Under the pieces are notes generated by a model. It saw nothing but the letters and a program-made list of their open reading frames with translations. It was not told the DNA's origin and ran no database searches. Source: Branchiostoma floridae (lineage: Eukaryota > Chordata > Leptocardii > Amphioxiformes > Branchiostomatidae). From it: DNA of 64,000 nt. This document shows positions 1 through 13,100 of the stretch, piece after piece (position 1 is the first letter of the stretch; each line of letters opens with the position of its first letter). The translations under genes and the position numbers were made by a program. The stretch spans positions 735,004-799,003 of the forward strand of contig NC_049984.1 in assembly GCF_000003815.2 (NCBI RefSeq), written 5' to 3'.

Positions 1-70
1 CTCCGGATGATGACGTCACCTTTCAGGTACGTATCGGATGTCGCACCCACGTGACGATGACGTAATCATA

Positions 71-210
71 AGTGCTGTCCACCATGCTGAATGGTTGAAC
101 CTGGAAGTTGGTCGGTAAGTTGTAATTTGCAAGTGTGATTACATTCGCGTCATTGTGACATCATGCAAATGCATTTACGTGTTCAACCAATCAGCATGGT
201 GGCAGCGACT
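71..210. mobile_element. Foldback/MITE-like inverted repeat in upstream SMPD3 sequence
   Basis: The outer roughly 30 bp at 71-100 and 181-210 are inverted copies of each other (CCACCATGCTGAATGGTTG versus its complement, with a few mismatches). The element is about 140 bp and has no coding capacity. The rest of 1-558 shows nothing recognisable and is presumably intronic to the SMPD3-like gene. Confidence 0.5.
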
Positions 211-558
211 TTTTAAATACACTATCAGAAGCATGTGTTGCAATTTCAATAAATGCTTTTCATTGAGGTCATGAGGGAAGAGGCAAGGGTCAGAGAAAGT
301 ATATAACAGAGATACGGTTTACATCGTTTAGAGTCTTATAATTCCTATAATTCTATATAGTATTACACAATTTTCATTCATACAAAATACATGATAGAAA
401 CTGCGACATGATTCACATCCGTTCATTTTCGTTCCATGTCAAATTCCATTTGTATTGTCCTAGCAGGGCTAGCCACAGGCTAGTTGGGCAGCCCTGGCTG
501 TTTGTGCTGAACAGCAGAAACGACAAATGAAATAAACCCGTTGTATTCCCCACCACAG

Positions 559-3500
559 GAACCCGTTTGTCTACTGCAGCTCCCCAAATGCTCCCAGCCC
601 AGACGAAATGGGTCTCAAACCAAAGTTTTCCATCTGCACCACCAACCTGTGTCTGCTGCCGGACGCATGCGCTAGGTGAGAGACCTACGTTGCCATGGGC
701 ACAGCTTCCCCATCTTCATCACTATCATTTTTTTCACTTACCTCTAGACTAATTCTCATGAATTCTCATCGGTCTTTTGGTTGTTTTTGCTGAAAGCAAA
801 TGTTCGGGTCCAGATTGTTTTAGTGTTTTCTTTTTTTGTGGTGTTTGCTATGTCTTAGAAATTCTCTAAAGAGCCGAAAAACACATCACTAAAGAGATAT
901 ACATGTAGAAAACTATACAAGCGAGATCTAATAAACAAACTGCTTCGAGATAACATGTATTTCAAAACCTAACGTACTTATCCATAAGGATAGGAAAGTT
1001 TGCAGAAATCAATTTGGCACAAAACGTTTGTTACATTCAGCTTTGGCAATCATACTTCCGTTGTTGAGGGCGCCAATATTTCCTTCATGTGACTTAGTCA
1101 GGCAAACAGATCCGGTGTTCATTTCATCACAGTAATATTGAGTTCTGTTTGTTGGGAAAATCAATCGCTACACTGCTCTAATCTAATCGATACACTGCAA
1201 TTGTGCCATGTTCAGTTGGGAACCTGGGAACATAACATGCCCTGTATTCTATGTCGGCAGGTCATGCCCTGATGATGTATTCTATCACTGAATGCTGAAT
1301 GTTGATCTGCAGGTTCAATAACCTGAGTGACGGCTACTGGCGGGCGGGGGAGATCGCCTCCCGGATCGTCGCCTCCCAGCGGCGCGGGACCCCCACCTCT
1401 TTGAATTCCTCCGCCCACAACCCCTCCAAGCGTCGGGGTAACCTCAACCCTCCCTCCGCCCAGAACGGCCGGCCAAATGGCGGCATCCACGGGGAGACTT
1501 CCTACAACCTGCGGTCCCGGAAGGGCGGCTGGCCCGCCCATCAGCCGCCCCAGTACATGCTACCGCCAGACGGGCCCCTTCCCGCTGGGAGGGGACAATT
1601 CGCACACACGGTAGACAGACCCGTTCCCGCCGGGAGAGAGCGGTTCGCACACACGGTGGAGTCCCAGTTCCCGGAGCACCTGGACTTCCTCTGCTGCCAG
1701 GAGGTGTTCGACCAGGACGCGACACGAAGGCTGGTTGCAGGGCTACGGCAGCACTTCGGTCACGTCATTTACGATCCAGGTTAGCAATTTGCTATCTTAA
1801 AACATTTGTCAGAACACTGACTCTACCTGTTTCCAGCCACAGACACCACGACTGATCTTATGTACTCGCCACAAATGTCATATGGCTGACTCCTTTCCTG
1901 CCAAAACACAGTAACTTTTTCCCGCCCAAACGCCACTACTGACCCCGATTGCCGCCAAACCGCCATGACTGAGCCAGTTTCGGGCCAAAACGTCATGACT
2001 GACCTTTTTCCCGCCACAAATGCCGTGACTAACCCTTTTTCCGCCGAAACGCCATGACGTCTATTGGACAGCTGAATTTGTCTTCCTTCCTATTTTAGGG
2101 TATAAAAGATCACTTTAGTGTCACTGACGAAAATAAACTAATGGATGTTTGTTGAAACGTCTGACCGTTTCTGAAATCATATCCAGTTGCTTGAGTAACT
2201 AAGCAGCCTTTTGGCACATGACTGTTCCTGTTTCCTGACGCCATTATAATTACTAACCCTGTTCCCGCCCCTCCCCAGGCCGGTGGAGCTGGAGCACGAA
2301 TCTGTGGGCCTTCCACAGCGGACTGCTATTCGCCAGCCGCTACCCGGTTCTCTCCGCCGAGTACCGGCCCTTCTCCTCCGCCCGCAAACAGGACAGGTGG
2401 GCAGCCAAGGGCGCGCTCATGGTCAAGGTACGGACGGGCCAGTTGGGATTCATTTGCTAGCCTGGCATCCAGCCGTATTGTAGCTCAAGTCTCTTCTGTC
2501 CTCTCCGCAAATTATATACCAGGCTAGTCATTTGTACCAAGCTGTGGCCATTTGCACATCATTCACCTGTATTTGCGGGGTAGCCTATTGTCCATCCATT
2601 ATCTTTAAAAACAGGGTACAAGTATTTAGAGGTATCAAGGCCGCAAGGGATTCAAATTATAATTATAACGAGGGAAGCATGAAGTTGTTATGAAAAAAGG
2701 ACATGACTACCATCGAAAAGTTGCACACATTATTTCCAATTATTTCCAAGCGTAATTTGCTCTCAAACTACATAACACAAGAGTTGGGTGCAGCTATTGT
2801 ATTTCTTGATGTAATTTTATTCCATATCCAGGTGTTCCTTGGAAGGACCCAGGACGGCCAGGATGCAGTGGGGTACATCACCACCACTCATATGCAGTCC
2901 TACCAAGGTACCACTGCGATACCATTCATTCATTCATTCATTCATTCATTCATTCATTCATTCATTCATTCATTCATTCATTCACGTCATCAAACATAAA
3001 TTGAAATTTCAGCATCTGTCAAATATTGCTGAAAGTCGTTTAATGGCAACCTTTTGTTGCAATAAAAGTGCACTAAAGAGCCATTTAACAAACATTGTGT
3101 TTTCTGACCAGCTGTGCAAATGATTTTCATCCTCCTACACAGGGACATGCATCCAACAGCGAGACCTGCCTGTCTGGATGTACCCTGCTTTCTCAACCGT
3201 CAACCTTAGTTTCTGACCACCCTGCTTGTAAATATTCATGAGCTTACCCTTATATATGCGAGACCCCTTTTGAAAAATGAAAGGCTATTCGCTGAATGGC
3301 TGACAGCTGATTTGGGGGGGGATGTCCACAGGAACTGAGGGTGATGGTTGAGAAAGCAGGGTACATCCAGGCAGGTGGTTTCGCAGTTGGATGTCCCTGC
3401 GTAAGAGGATGATGACTGGCCTGTTCACCGCAGGGCCGTTTGAGATCCTTCCTCGCCAGCTGGATGAGCTGATGACGTGGACGGAGAACTTCCGGCGCAG

Positions 3501-5494
3501 GACGCTGGGCGATGACGTCATCCAGGTGTTCGACATCCTGTGCGGAGACTTCAACTTCGACAACATGTCACCAGGTAATGAAGGAAATGTATCCTGCATC
3601 CGTGTTACTTTCAATCAACTTGGGATGTTTCCTCCAACACCAAAAATATGCTTTTTGGGGGGCAACTGTCCCACTTGTTTGACTCCAGTAGCAGGTCAAA
3701 CATGCCTGGGAGTTTGTACCATCCCTCCGCCTGGGAGGTGACCAACCTTGGAAACTGATGAAGTTCTAGTATGAAAGATGTAGAAGGCAGTTTCATGTTT
3801 TTCTCATATTTTTCCCCATCCCTGTTCCATATGAAAATCAAACTTGTCACTCTGTAGATCTAATTTTCCTATGTTTGTTTCTCCAGGTGAGAAAACCGCT
3901 CGGGAACACCCGCTGATGGGGAAGTACGTGGACGTTTGTAAGGAAGCACCAGGCAGGGACAAGCCGTGGACGATAGGTAGGAATTAGCCTCCTTCGGAGC
4001 TGGCTTTATTTTATTGGGGGGGGGGGGGGGTTAAGGTTAAGGTTTGGTTAGGGCTAAGGTTTGAAGGTTACGTCAGGGTTAAAATTAGGTTTACCTCTGC
4101 TCCCTTCCGTGTGTACGGAGATGCGGCAGTGCACGTTTTGGGAGACTTCCATTTCCACTCCGGAGGGTTAGTGTTAGGATTAGGGTTAGGGTTAGGTTAA
4201 GGTTTAAGGTTAGGGATAGGGCTAGGTTAGGGTAATGGTTAAGAGGCTCTGTCTGTAAAAACCAAGCATAGGGTGGCCAACTTTTTCTGATTTTGCTTGG
4301 TTTTTACAGACATCAGCTCTTAAGGTTTACCTCCGTTCCCTTCCTTGTGTCCAGGTACGGAACTTCGGCAGTGCACGTTCTGGGAGAGCTCCATCTCCAT
4401 CCGTAAGGTCAGGGTTAAGGTTAGGGTTATCATTAGGGTTAAGGTTAGGTCAGGGTTAAGGTTAAGGTTAATCTCTTTTCCCTTCCGTGTGTCCCAGGTA
4501 CGGAGCTGTGGCAGTGCACGTTTTGGGAGAGCTTCATCCCCATCCGGGTGTCAGGGTTTGAAGGTTATGTCAGGGTTAGGATTAAGCTTTTCCTCTGTTC
4601 GCTGATATTGTTCTCAGGTACGGAGCTACAGCAGTGCACGTTTTAATAAGTGAGGTTTCCATCTTCACTCCGGAGGGTCAGGGTTAAGGTTAGGTCAGGG
4701 TGAAGGTTAATCTCTTGTCCCTTCCGTGTGTCCAGGTACGGAGTTGCGGCAGTGCACGTTTTGGGAGAGCTCCATCTCCACTGCGGAGAAACTCAGGGCA
4801 TCGCTCCGGAGCAGGCGGGCGCAGGCGCGGTACCTTCTGGACTGTGACGTCACGGACGCCAACATGGACATGGTGTGGAGCGTGCCGGAAGTGCCGGGGG
4901 AGGAGGCGGAGGTTCCCGCCATGGCAGGGCGGCGCCGGATCGATTACGTCATGTACCGGAGTGACGAGGGACGGGGGGACGTGGTGAGGGACACTTTAAT
5001 AATACTGTTTGAATTAGAAAATAACTTGAGATACACGTCTCTAAAATATGTATGGTGTAAGGAAAATGCTAAGAGGTTATGATCATCGTCACAGCTGCCA
5101 GACAATCAGAAACAGCATAAAGCACCAAATATGCATACAAAGTGCTACTGAACACTGACATGGTAAACATGAAACCTTTTACTGTATGGTTTATCACTAC
5201 GTCTTACAGACACAAATGATTGTAAAGGATGTTACTTTTTCATCTATTTCTTGTCTGAACTACCAAAGAGAGTGCATTTTCAGTTGTTCTTTATCATCAT
5301 TGTTTATTTTCTTCTTTGTTGAGTGGCATTTTAGCTTCTTTGTTTACTTGTTACACACAGTGTATTGTTATATATAATTCTTGTTGGTTTATTATTTCAT
5401 GTAGTCCGTGGAGAAGTACTGTCTGGTGACGCAGCTGGCCAGACTGACGGACCACATCCCCGTCTGTCTCACCTTCAACACACCAGTCAGCTGA
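559..5494 (+). CDS. SMPD3: Neutral sphingomyelinase 2-like (SMPD3), 3' part of gene
   Basis: Eight exons join in phase: 559-675, 1313-1779, 2279-2427, 2832-2907, 3434-3574, 3887-3976, 4736-4983, 5405-5494 (stop TGA). They give 458 residues; the first exon starts in phase 2, so upstream exons with the N-terminal membrane segments lie outside the window. The family (DNase I-like Mg2+-dependent phosphodiesterases) cleaves sphingomyelin to ceramide and phosphocholine at the inner plasma membrane/Golgi. Visible motifs in order are CTTNLCLLPD (metal-site Asn), CCQEVFD (metal-binding Glu), SGLLFASRYPV, AAKGALMVK, CGDFNFDN, RRRIDYVMYRS and LTDHIPVCL (catalytic His). All match human SMPD3 in order; the variable central linker in exon 2 is shorter than in human. 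Every junction is GT-AG. The 5' edge of exon 7 and the 3' end of exon 8 are repeated nearby (listed separately). Orthology to SMPD3 rather than SMPD2 rests on the CTTNLCLLPD..FNNLS segment and the long linker. Confidence 0.9.
1890..2060. repeat. Degenerate ~30-bp tandem repeat with E2F-like cores, SMPD3 intron
   Basis: Five to six diverged copies of a unit built around TTTTTCCCGCCAAAACGCC and ATGACTGACC lie in the intron between 1779 and 2279. TTTCCCGCC matches the E2F consensus, but the match may be incidental to the repeat. A related segment runs to the acceptor at 2278. Confidence 0.55.
2925..2985. repeat. (CATT)n microsatellite
   Basis: About 15 uninterrupted CATT units sit just after the splice donor at 2908 in the SMPD3-like gene. 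They are intronic. Confidence 0.95.
4020..4735. repeat. Exon-edge minisatellite, 5' edge of SMPD3 exon 7, with TTAGGG-like spacers
   Basis: Four extra copies of the first roughly 50 nt of exon 7 (core GCAGTGCACGTTTTGGGAGA) begin near 4112, 4355, 4500 and 4620, upstream of the real exon at 4736. Three keep an AG acceptor immediately before GTACGG. Spacers are degenerate GGTTAGGGTTAAGG-type repeats, and a G homopolymer lies at about 4016-4030. The TTAGGG-like blocks are interstitial and imperfect, so this is not a telomere. Confidence 0.85.
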
Positions 5495-5625
5495 AGCGCA
5501 CCTACCTGTCCACTCAGGAACTGCAGCTGGCCAGACTGACGGACCACATCCCCGTCTGCCTCACCTTCAACACACCAGTCAGCTGAAGCGCACCTACCGA
5601 TACACTCAGAAACTGCAGCAAAGGC
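5431..5625. repeat. Tandem duplication of the SMPD3 terminal coding segment
   Basis: A 92-bp unit holding the end of exon 8, including the TDHIP motif and the TGA stop, is repeated: copy 1 at 5431-5522, copy 2 at 5523-5614, then a short partial copy. Translation ends at the first stop (5492-5494), so copy 2 lies in the 3'UTR. Confidence 0.9.
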
Positions 5626-6651
5626 ACCGGCTGCCAGATCAGGAGAACAAACAGACTTCTTATTGGGGTCAAACTTCGAGATTATGTGCAATCTGTCAGG
5701 GATACAGACACCATCTTCAACAAGCGACAGACTTATAGCCTCAAAAATTTAAGTAAAAGGCACGGGCTGCTAGACACATTTGGGCTCAAATGTCGAAATT
5801 ATGTGCAATCTATCAGGGATAAAATTCTTATAACATTACATGTAAAAAGAACGTATAGTCAGAGTCAAGTTTAAGTCAAAGTATAGCCTTTAAATCTAAG
5901 TGAAAGGCACTGGCTGCTAGAGGTCAAATTAATTGATAAAGCAAATAGACTTTACTTATTAATTTGTCAACTCTCAACATTGCACCTTTTTGTGCAATCA
6001 ACTTAATTTTCTTCAACTTTAAAGTAACTCAGCAAATGAATGTTAGAAATCAGGGATTTATGATGTGGAAACTTGTTGTTTATATATAAAAATATGTGTT
6101 TCGCCACAATTTGACGGTGATGTTACATCGCTCTGGTTAATCACGTTTTAGAAGAAGTTTACTGAGTCAACTGTCGAGATTCAACTTTTTGTGCAATCTG
6201 ATTTAAAATGGATGTAAGGCATCATTAATATATGTTGTGAATACTGTTGTTTCAGTCTATACTGTACCATTTGACAGTGATGAAAAAAGTTATGGTAACT
6301 GATAGGCTCTGCTCGTAGATGTAAACGAAGCCAATAGGAGCACCTTCTGTAGGGTTCAAAACTATTCCTTTCAATGCAATTTGGAACTTTGACCTAAAAC
6401 CACAAGTCCATCATTACTCTTGGCAGAATCCAGTCAAAAGCACAGATGACCAGCTGTCTTCTGGATGTTCCATTTTTTTCTGCTTGCCTATTTGTTAACA
6501 GCCACCCCAAACAACTGACGAATTTGTGGTCAAAGATCACTAAGTTAGACTTTGCATTAGGCCATTATTTACAACCTACGATTGTGAATGTCAGTAAATA
6601 GAAGTTTCTTGAGAATGAGATGACCAAACGCACAACATTTTAGTAACAACA

Positions 6652-6657
6652 AATAAA
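6652..6657 (+). terminator. Candidate poly(A) signal of the SMPD3-like gene
   Basis: AATAAA about 1.16 kb after the stop codon. The stretch 5495-7169 is otherwise 3'UTR and intergenic DNA, and no other gene was recognised in it. Confidence 0.45.
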
Positions 6658-7169
6658 GTACATGAAAGACTTGCCTGAAAATGTGTTGAGCAATTTCCCT
6701 ACATATGTATCTGTATGCGTAAAGCAGGGATCTGTGTTGGTAACTTATTTTGGTCCCCGTGTAATTTTGGTATCTCCGACCATATTACAGTCCCTAATGT
6801 GTTACGCACCGGAGAGGTGTAGGTTTGGAGATGTTGAGTTAGGTACAGCACCACGGTCGGATCCATTTAGCGAAAAAACTTAACTTTTGGTGAGTAATAA
6901 CAGCACGACTTTGACTGTCGTGTGTACGTGCGCTTTTCTGCGATCCGCTGTTTGAACTGTCCCTGCTTATCACGGCAGGTGTTGATTTACCAGCTCCGAG
7001 TGGGACGGCAAACACAGGAAAGTCTGGTGATGAAGGTTCAAAGTCTCCAGTCTGACGCACCTGTTCGTCTCGTGATGTGGGGGCGGCCGCCATGTTCAAC
7101 GTGTGGATTGTCCGCACTTCTCGGCAAAGTTAGCGGATAAACAACACTCAACAGCAGAAAAAATCCACA

Positions 7170-10100
7170 ATGGCTGCAGGTATGGTGCTGAACATAAGTA
7201 GAATCAGGGTTTGACATGTCTTTGGTGATATATGCACAATGTACTGATCAATGTTGGATTGCAAACCTACGTCATTACGTAATCTACATAATGTTCATAT
7301 TGACATGTCTTTGTGACAACGTCTAAGTAACGTTTGAAGACGACGATTCGCACACCTGATCGATGTGGGCCGGGTAACAAAACTACGTCACTAGGTAATG
7401 TTCTAAAGAACGGGACATCCAAGTTGTCCCCACCTTTACCTTCAGACAGACGTGATAATGCATGTCGTTTACTCCTTCCCTAATGCAGTGATGCCTTGTT
7501 ACTGTTGACCCAGCATTTCAAGCATTTTAGCACTTAAAAGCGTGGATAATTTAACCAAACAACGCTTACCCATTTAAGCCTTAGCCTACACAGAAGTATT
7601 CTAAATGCATGCAGTTGCGCTTTGATGTCTACCGATTGACGATGTTTCGATTGACGCCACAGAAGACGCCTGTTGACCCAGTGCTAGTAGCATTCAGAAA
7701 ACGGCACATAACAGAAAATTCGACCGTATGAAAACATAGATTGCGAGCAGGAGAGCCTGCTATGGAGGGTACTTGCAATGCTCAAATCAGCCGCAAAGGG
7801 CGTTGTTGAAAAGCAAGCCGGTCCAATTAAGGTGCGGTCTGATCATGGCATATCTACCCGCCAGACTGTGTTTACATGTCAGCATGATTGGTCGCCAGAC
7901 TGATGATGGGCACTTTCAGACCTGTGAAATATTAAAAAAAACTATGCCAAAACTATTTCCCTTCCCAAAATAATTTCAAAGGACATAGGAGTTTTCTTCA
8001 CTTCACGAAATAATGAGTAGATCTCAGAAACTCGGATGCAAACCTTAGTTATGTATGTTGTTAGAGTACACATATTTATTATAACAAACATACAGATGTT
8101 CAAACCTCTGAGCCATACGTGTAGACTATTATAGGCTGCTGAACTGCTGTGTTACCCCCAGCAGGTCGTGATGAGATGGACCTGGACAGGTTCTACTGGG
8201 CTGTGGAGGAAGGTGATGTGCAGACTGTGAGGAGGGGGCTGGAGGCTGGGGTGGACGTCAATGTCAAGAGGAAGTGGGGATACTTGGTAAGCAAACTGAT
8301 CTTGTCATGCAGGGTTACAGGCAGGTAGGCAACACTTATTTTTGTAATGATTAACCCACGCCTTGTCCCATCCTCATCTACAGGATCCTGGACTGTGTGC
8401 ACTTCCAGGACATGCCGATTTGATTAGCAATGTGATGATAGACTTAATGTAGTCAATCAAGAAATCTAATCAAGGTAAAAATGTAGACGCTTTTATGATA
8501 AAACGGTTATCAACAGGTGGACATAGCTAACAAGAAGTCTCATTCTATGTATTTTCTTTCAAGAAAAGCTGTAAAGATATTTTGTGAGACCATGTCGCCT
8601 GCACAGATATGTTGTAACCGGTTATCCTCCCAACTGTTGCTCTATCCAGCGTTACCTGACACCCCTCCATGTGGCCGGCTTGTACGGGCAGACTGAAGTG
8701 GCGGAGCTGCTGATTGAGCATAAAGCTGAGGTGGATGCGAGGGACAGGGTAAGTAGAAATAACTGTGTTCTGACCTCAACCCGGGACGGTCTGGCTCGTT
8801 GTTCCCAACCTAACTATTTGGTCGCGATTATCATCTGAGCATCGCTCAGTTTATCACACAATAGCGATTAAAGTAGCCTGATTTAATCGCGCTTCCTTCC
8901 TGGCCTGCCTGAACATGGGACGACATAAGTGGAAACGATTTCTTACTTCACTCCTGACAATGTTCCCAATTCTTCCCAGTTGAAATCCGGTCATGCTTTA
9001 TGTTGAATCAATCAATGAATCAATCAATCAATCAAATGGTTTATTCATAATAAAACAAGATACTAGCAACCAACGGCTAAATTACGGCCTTGCTGTACAG
9101 CACCACTGTGTTAACATAGAATAAGCATACAACGTTACCCACTGTAACGATACCCAGTTCTGCTTTAACGTCCTTCATTGTTTATCCAATCAAACAGAAA
9201 TAATGTTCGTTCACAGGATTCTGTATTCTTGTGTATAGCAGTTTATTACCAAGACAAGTTAAGACGGATACAACACTATAACTGTTACACTATCAACAAT
9301 TAATACATTAGGACATTGCGTTGTGTATACAATAGCTCTGACTTACTTGACCAGTCGAACACAAACAGACGGGCAGACTTCCTTCTACAACTGACTGCAC
9401 TTCTTGGTCTCACAAACACACTGACTGGCCGACTCGAACAGACTGACCAAGTCAGGGAACTTTGGTGTCTTTTTATATGTAACTGGACAGGAAGTCTCCT
9501 ACGTAATATTACTCATACATTCCTAAGACTATTATCATCAGGTACTTTCTTAGAGTTCCTAGTTCTTCTATGTCCATAAAAGGGACCAAGGACTCCTCTG
9601 TACCAACTATGGACATGGTCTATCTGGTCCTACGTCACATCCCAAAACTGGGGATGCCCTCTCCTGCTGGGACTTGACCTAGATAAGTTACCTATTAGTC
9701 AGGCAAACATGCCACTGACTGACTATAATGTCTTCTACTCACTTCCTGTTACCTACAGCTAACCACAGTTACACTATATTTCAACATGAAGTATAATTCA
9801 CTATTTTCTATCCGTTACACCACAATCAATTCATATGTTCACAAGACGAAGTTGAAAAGTAAAAGGTTTTGCCGTATCTTTCTTTGGTACTCGTGCCGTG
9901 ACAAATCTCCGACAGAAATTTGCAATTTAATTAGAATTTTAATTTTCATCGCCAAACCTACTGTAAACCACATTCCACAATAGCCAAGCGGGCAATCTGT
10001 TAGGAAGGCTGTACACCAACAGTGAACCATAGCCGTACCTACAGATGCGATATGATAATAAGAAACACGGTTAAAAATGCTTTGCGCGTAACGTACCTGG

Positions 10101-13100
10101 TATGGTGGGTCTACAACGAGACTTCCGAAACCTTTTGTTAATCTACGGAAGTTCACCTCGTGCTGATTATTGGTCCACGTGAGTACTGCTGTCCGTGTTG
10201 AACCCGCCACTACTGACCCTGACCTTCCTCCCTGTACAGCGCCAGTGGACACCCCTGTATCTGGCTGCTGCTGAGGGCCACACCGGGACTTGTGAGCTTC
10301 TGATTCGTCATCGGGCAGACGTGACGGCACCGGATCAGGTGATACACACTTATTTCAAATGCACCCTACATATTACCTTAGTATACCTACATGTTTCAAA
10401 AGGACCCTACGGATTACATTAAAGTGACGATAATGATAAATATTGGTAGCCAATTGTATGTATAGCTCCTAGCGGCCCGCCGGACAGTTACCGGCCCCTA
10501 TCTAGTAGTTGCGGTGGGGGAATTAATCCCCGCCAGCAACAGATTGCGTAAAACCTCTAGCATGTGTATATCTATGCACAAACATATTGTTACGTTTTAA
10601 AGTTGACAGACCAAAATTGTATCTCGATAAGATCGGTGAGTAAACCGCAACATGACTCTCCACACCAGTCTTGTTCTGTTGGGTACACGTTTAACTGCAA
10701 ACTAACAGATACATGTTATAAATCACGATACAGCCTCTTTTACAATTGCTGCTTTGATCATGAGTCGGATTATTCTGCGGTAAGTGCAATAGACAGTAGG
10801 TACAATACTGACAATAGGTGGAAGGTGTCATCAAACCACGAATATGACGTAAGACTTCACCATAAACCCCGCCCGTCAAAGGTTTTTCAAATAGTCAATA
10901 TGAAATATATGGTACTTTGAGTGCCAAAATAGATAGTTGTATATGTTACTTTCTTATCAGGATTTATACTTATATGGGTAAAATGGAATACGGAATGCTC
11001 CAAACTCACGCCTTAAAGGGGCATTCCACTCCACACGGGGGTGTTATTTTCCGATAGATATTAATTTTAGGAAGTGATAACTGCATACTACTTCACGTTA
11101 TACGATAAAGTACCCAGTTGCTCCACATGCCTCAAAAGCATTCAGTCTTCTACTAAACTCCCCAAGTACCCTCTAATTAAATTAATCCTATGGCTGAATA
11201 CAATGCAAAACTTTTAGGTAAGGTTACAAAACTAATTTTAGGTTCGCTAAGAAATCTCGTCTTGTTCTTGTACTCTTTGCTATCTTATGAGCAATTTGCC
11301 TTCTCGGTGTGCTTCGCGTACCTCATTTATTCCGAAAATATGTACGATAAACACAGTGTCTATGCGTATAGGGAATGCATGGGTAGGGTCTGCATGGGTT
11401 TAGTGAGTGTCATTATTGTACACATCACGTAATTCATCCCAAGGTGAATTCCACCAAATTCGGCTGATTATGTATTCATTGACACATTATCTATAAGAAA
11501 ACAAGCCTTGACTCCCTTCTGGAGTGGAATGCCCCTTTAAATGAAACCCCTTTGAGGTTGAGGTGATTTGAATTCGAAATGGAACTATCGTGTCATCCCC
11601 GAAGTCAGGATGGGGAGAGTGCCAACAGTCGTCAAACAGTCGTTATAATATCAGCCAGTTTTAAGTACCTAATAAAGCAATGCTATTTTAGTGTCATCGT
11701 TATACATCGTTAGGTTGCACATGGAGAGTAACACATTTCTGATGTTCCTTGTACAGTTCGGGGAGACACCAGCTGATAAAGCGCAGGACCGGAGGACTCG
11801 GCGTGTCCTAAAGGTGAACGACATTCTCATTAATTCACGACGTAGGGGCAGTATTTGCATTTCGACAAGTTTCGCTATCATGAAAAGATGACTCATGGTT
11901 GTCAAAAAGATGTTATCACATGAATTGATTTTCACAACTTTTTCGTCGAAAACAAGAATTATTTTTCCCACTTCCCTATTGACATTGTTTGGTTTAGAAC
12001 ATTGGTGGTTTATGAAGTTGCCCCATTCTAAGATACTAGTATATTCTACCTCCAACTAAAATCGAGAAAAGGAAGTGATGCAAGAGAAGTCGTACCACGA
12101 GTTGCTGCAGAAGTCTGGCGGAGTGCAAGTCAACAGGTGTAAGGTGTTCGTGTTTGGGATGGCGGAAACTGGGAAGTCTACACTTAAAGAAAGTCTTCAA
12201 AGGGTAAGAGCTTTGCTTGTTGCTCAGATTCTACCAGCGTTGTTTGTTGAATCCCAAGACTGATGGACCACAGTTTTCATCAATGACATCAGAGCTAAAC
12301 GAATAACTCCTGTCCAACAGGGCCGCTTGGCTGCACTGCTCCAAGGACTGAAGAAGTCGTCGTCAGCCGAGGAGCCTCACGACCCCACCCCGGGGGTTGA
12401 TGTTGGGACGTTCCATATCCCCGGGGTGGGGGAGGTCAGCCTGTGGGATTTTGCTGGGCAGGCGGAGTACGCGGTGACCCACAGTATGTTCATGGATGCA
12501 GAGAACACCGTCTTCATTGTGCTGTACAACATCATGGATGACAGTGAGGAGCAAGAACAAGAGGTAAACAGCATTTGTGCATGAAAGTATGAAAAAATAA
12601 GTTTACATACTTTCTTCGCGTTTTATACACGAAGTTTTCGTCCTTGTATACTGCACTGCACAAAACATTTTTCACGGTTCAACTACCATCGGCCTCACTA
12701 CCGTGCACCTGATACGTGATCGGGTTTGCCACTAAATATACATCGTAAATCATAAATCATACTTTTCCATTTTCTGACGACTTTCAAGACCAATTTACCG
12801 GAACATGTTTGAAATGTTATCATGTCAGTTGTCCAAAACAGTTCTAGGTAACCTTAGTTGTTGCTAAATGTACGGCTCCAGGTCCACTGGTGGCTGAGTT
12901 TCATAAAGTCCTGCAACCCAAACCGGCAGCCTGACGTCATCTTGGTGGCCAGCCATGCAGACAAAGTGTCACCCACAAGAGGTAAGTGTGATATGCGTGT
13001 AAGGGTATGATTAGCCATATTGAAAGTGTCTTCATGTCAAAGGAACTTCTCGCTATCAGGCCAATTATGTTGATTTGAAAAACCCGGCCCGAAAAACACA

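Noticed and set aside
4150..4480. Telomere or chromosome end suggested by TTAGGG-like repeats
   Set aside because: The repeats are short, degenerate and interleaved with SMPD3 exon copies, with genes continuing on both sides.
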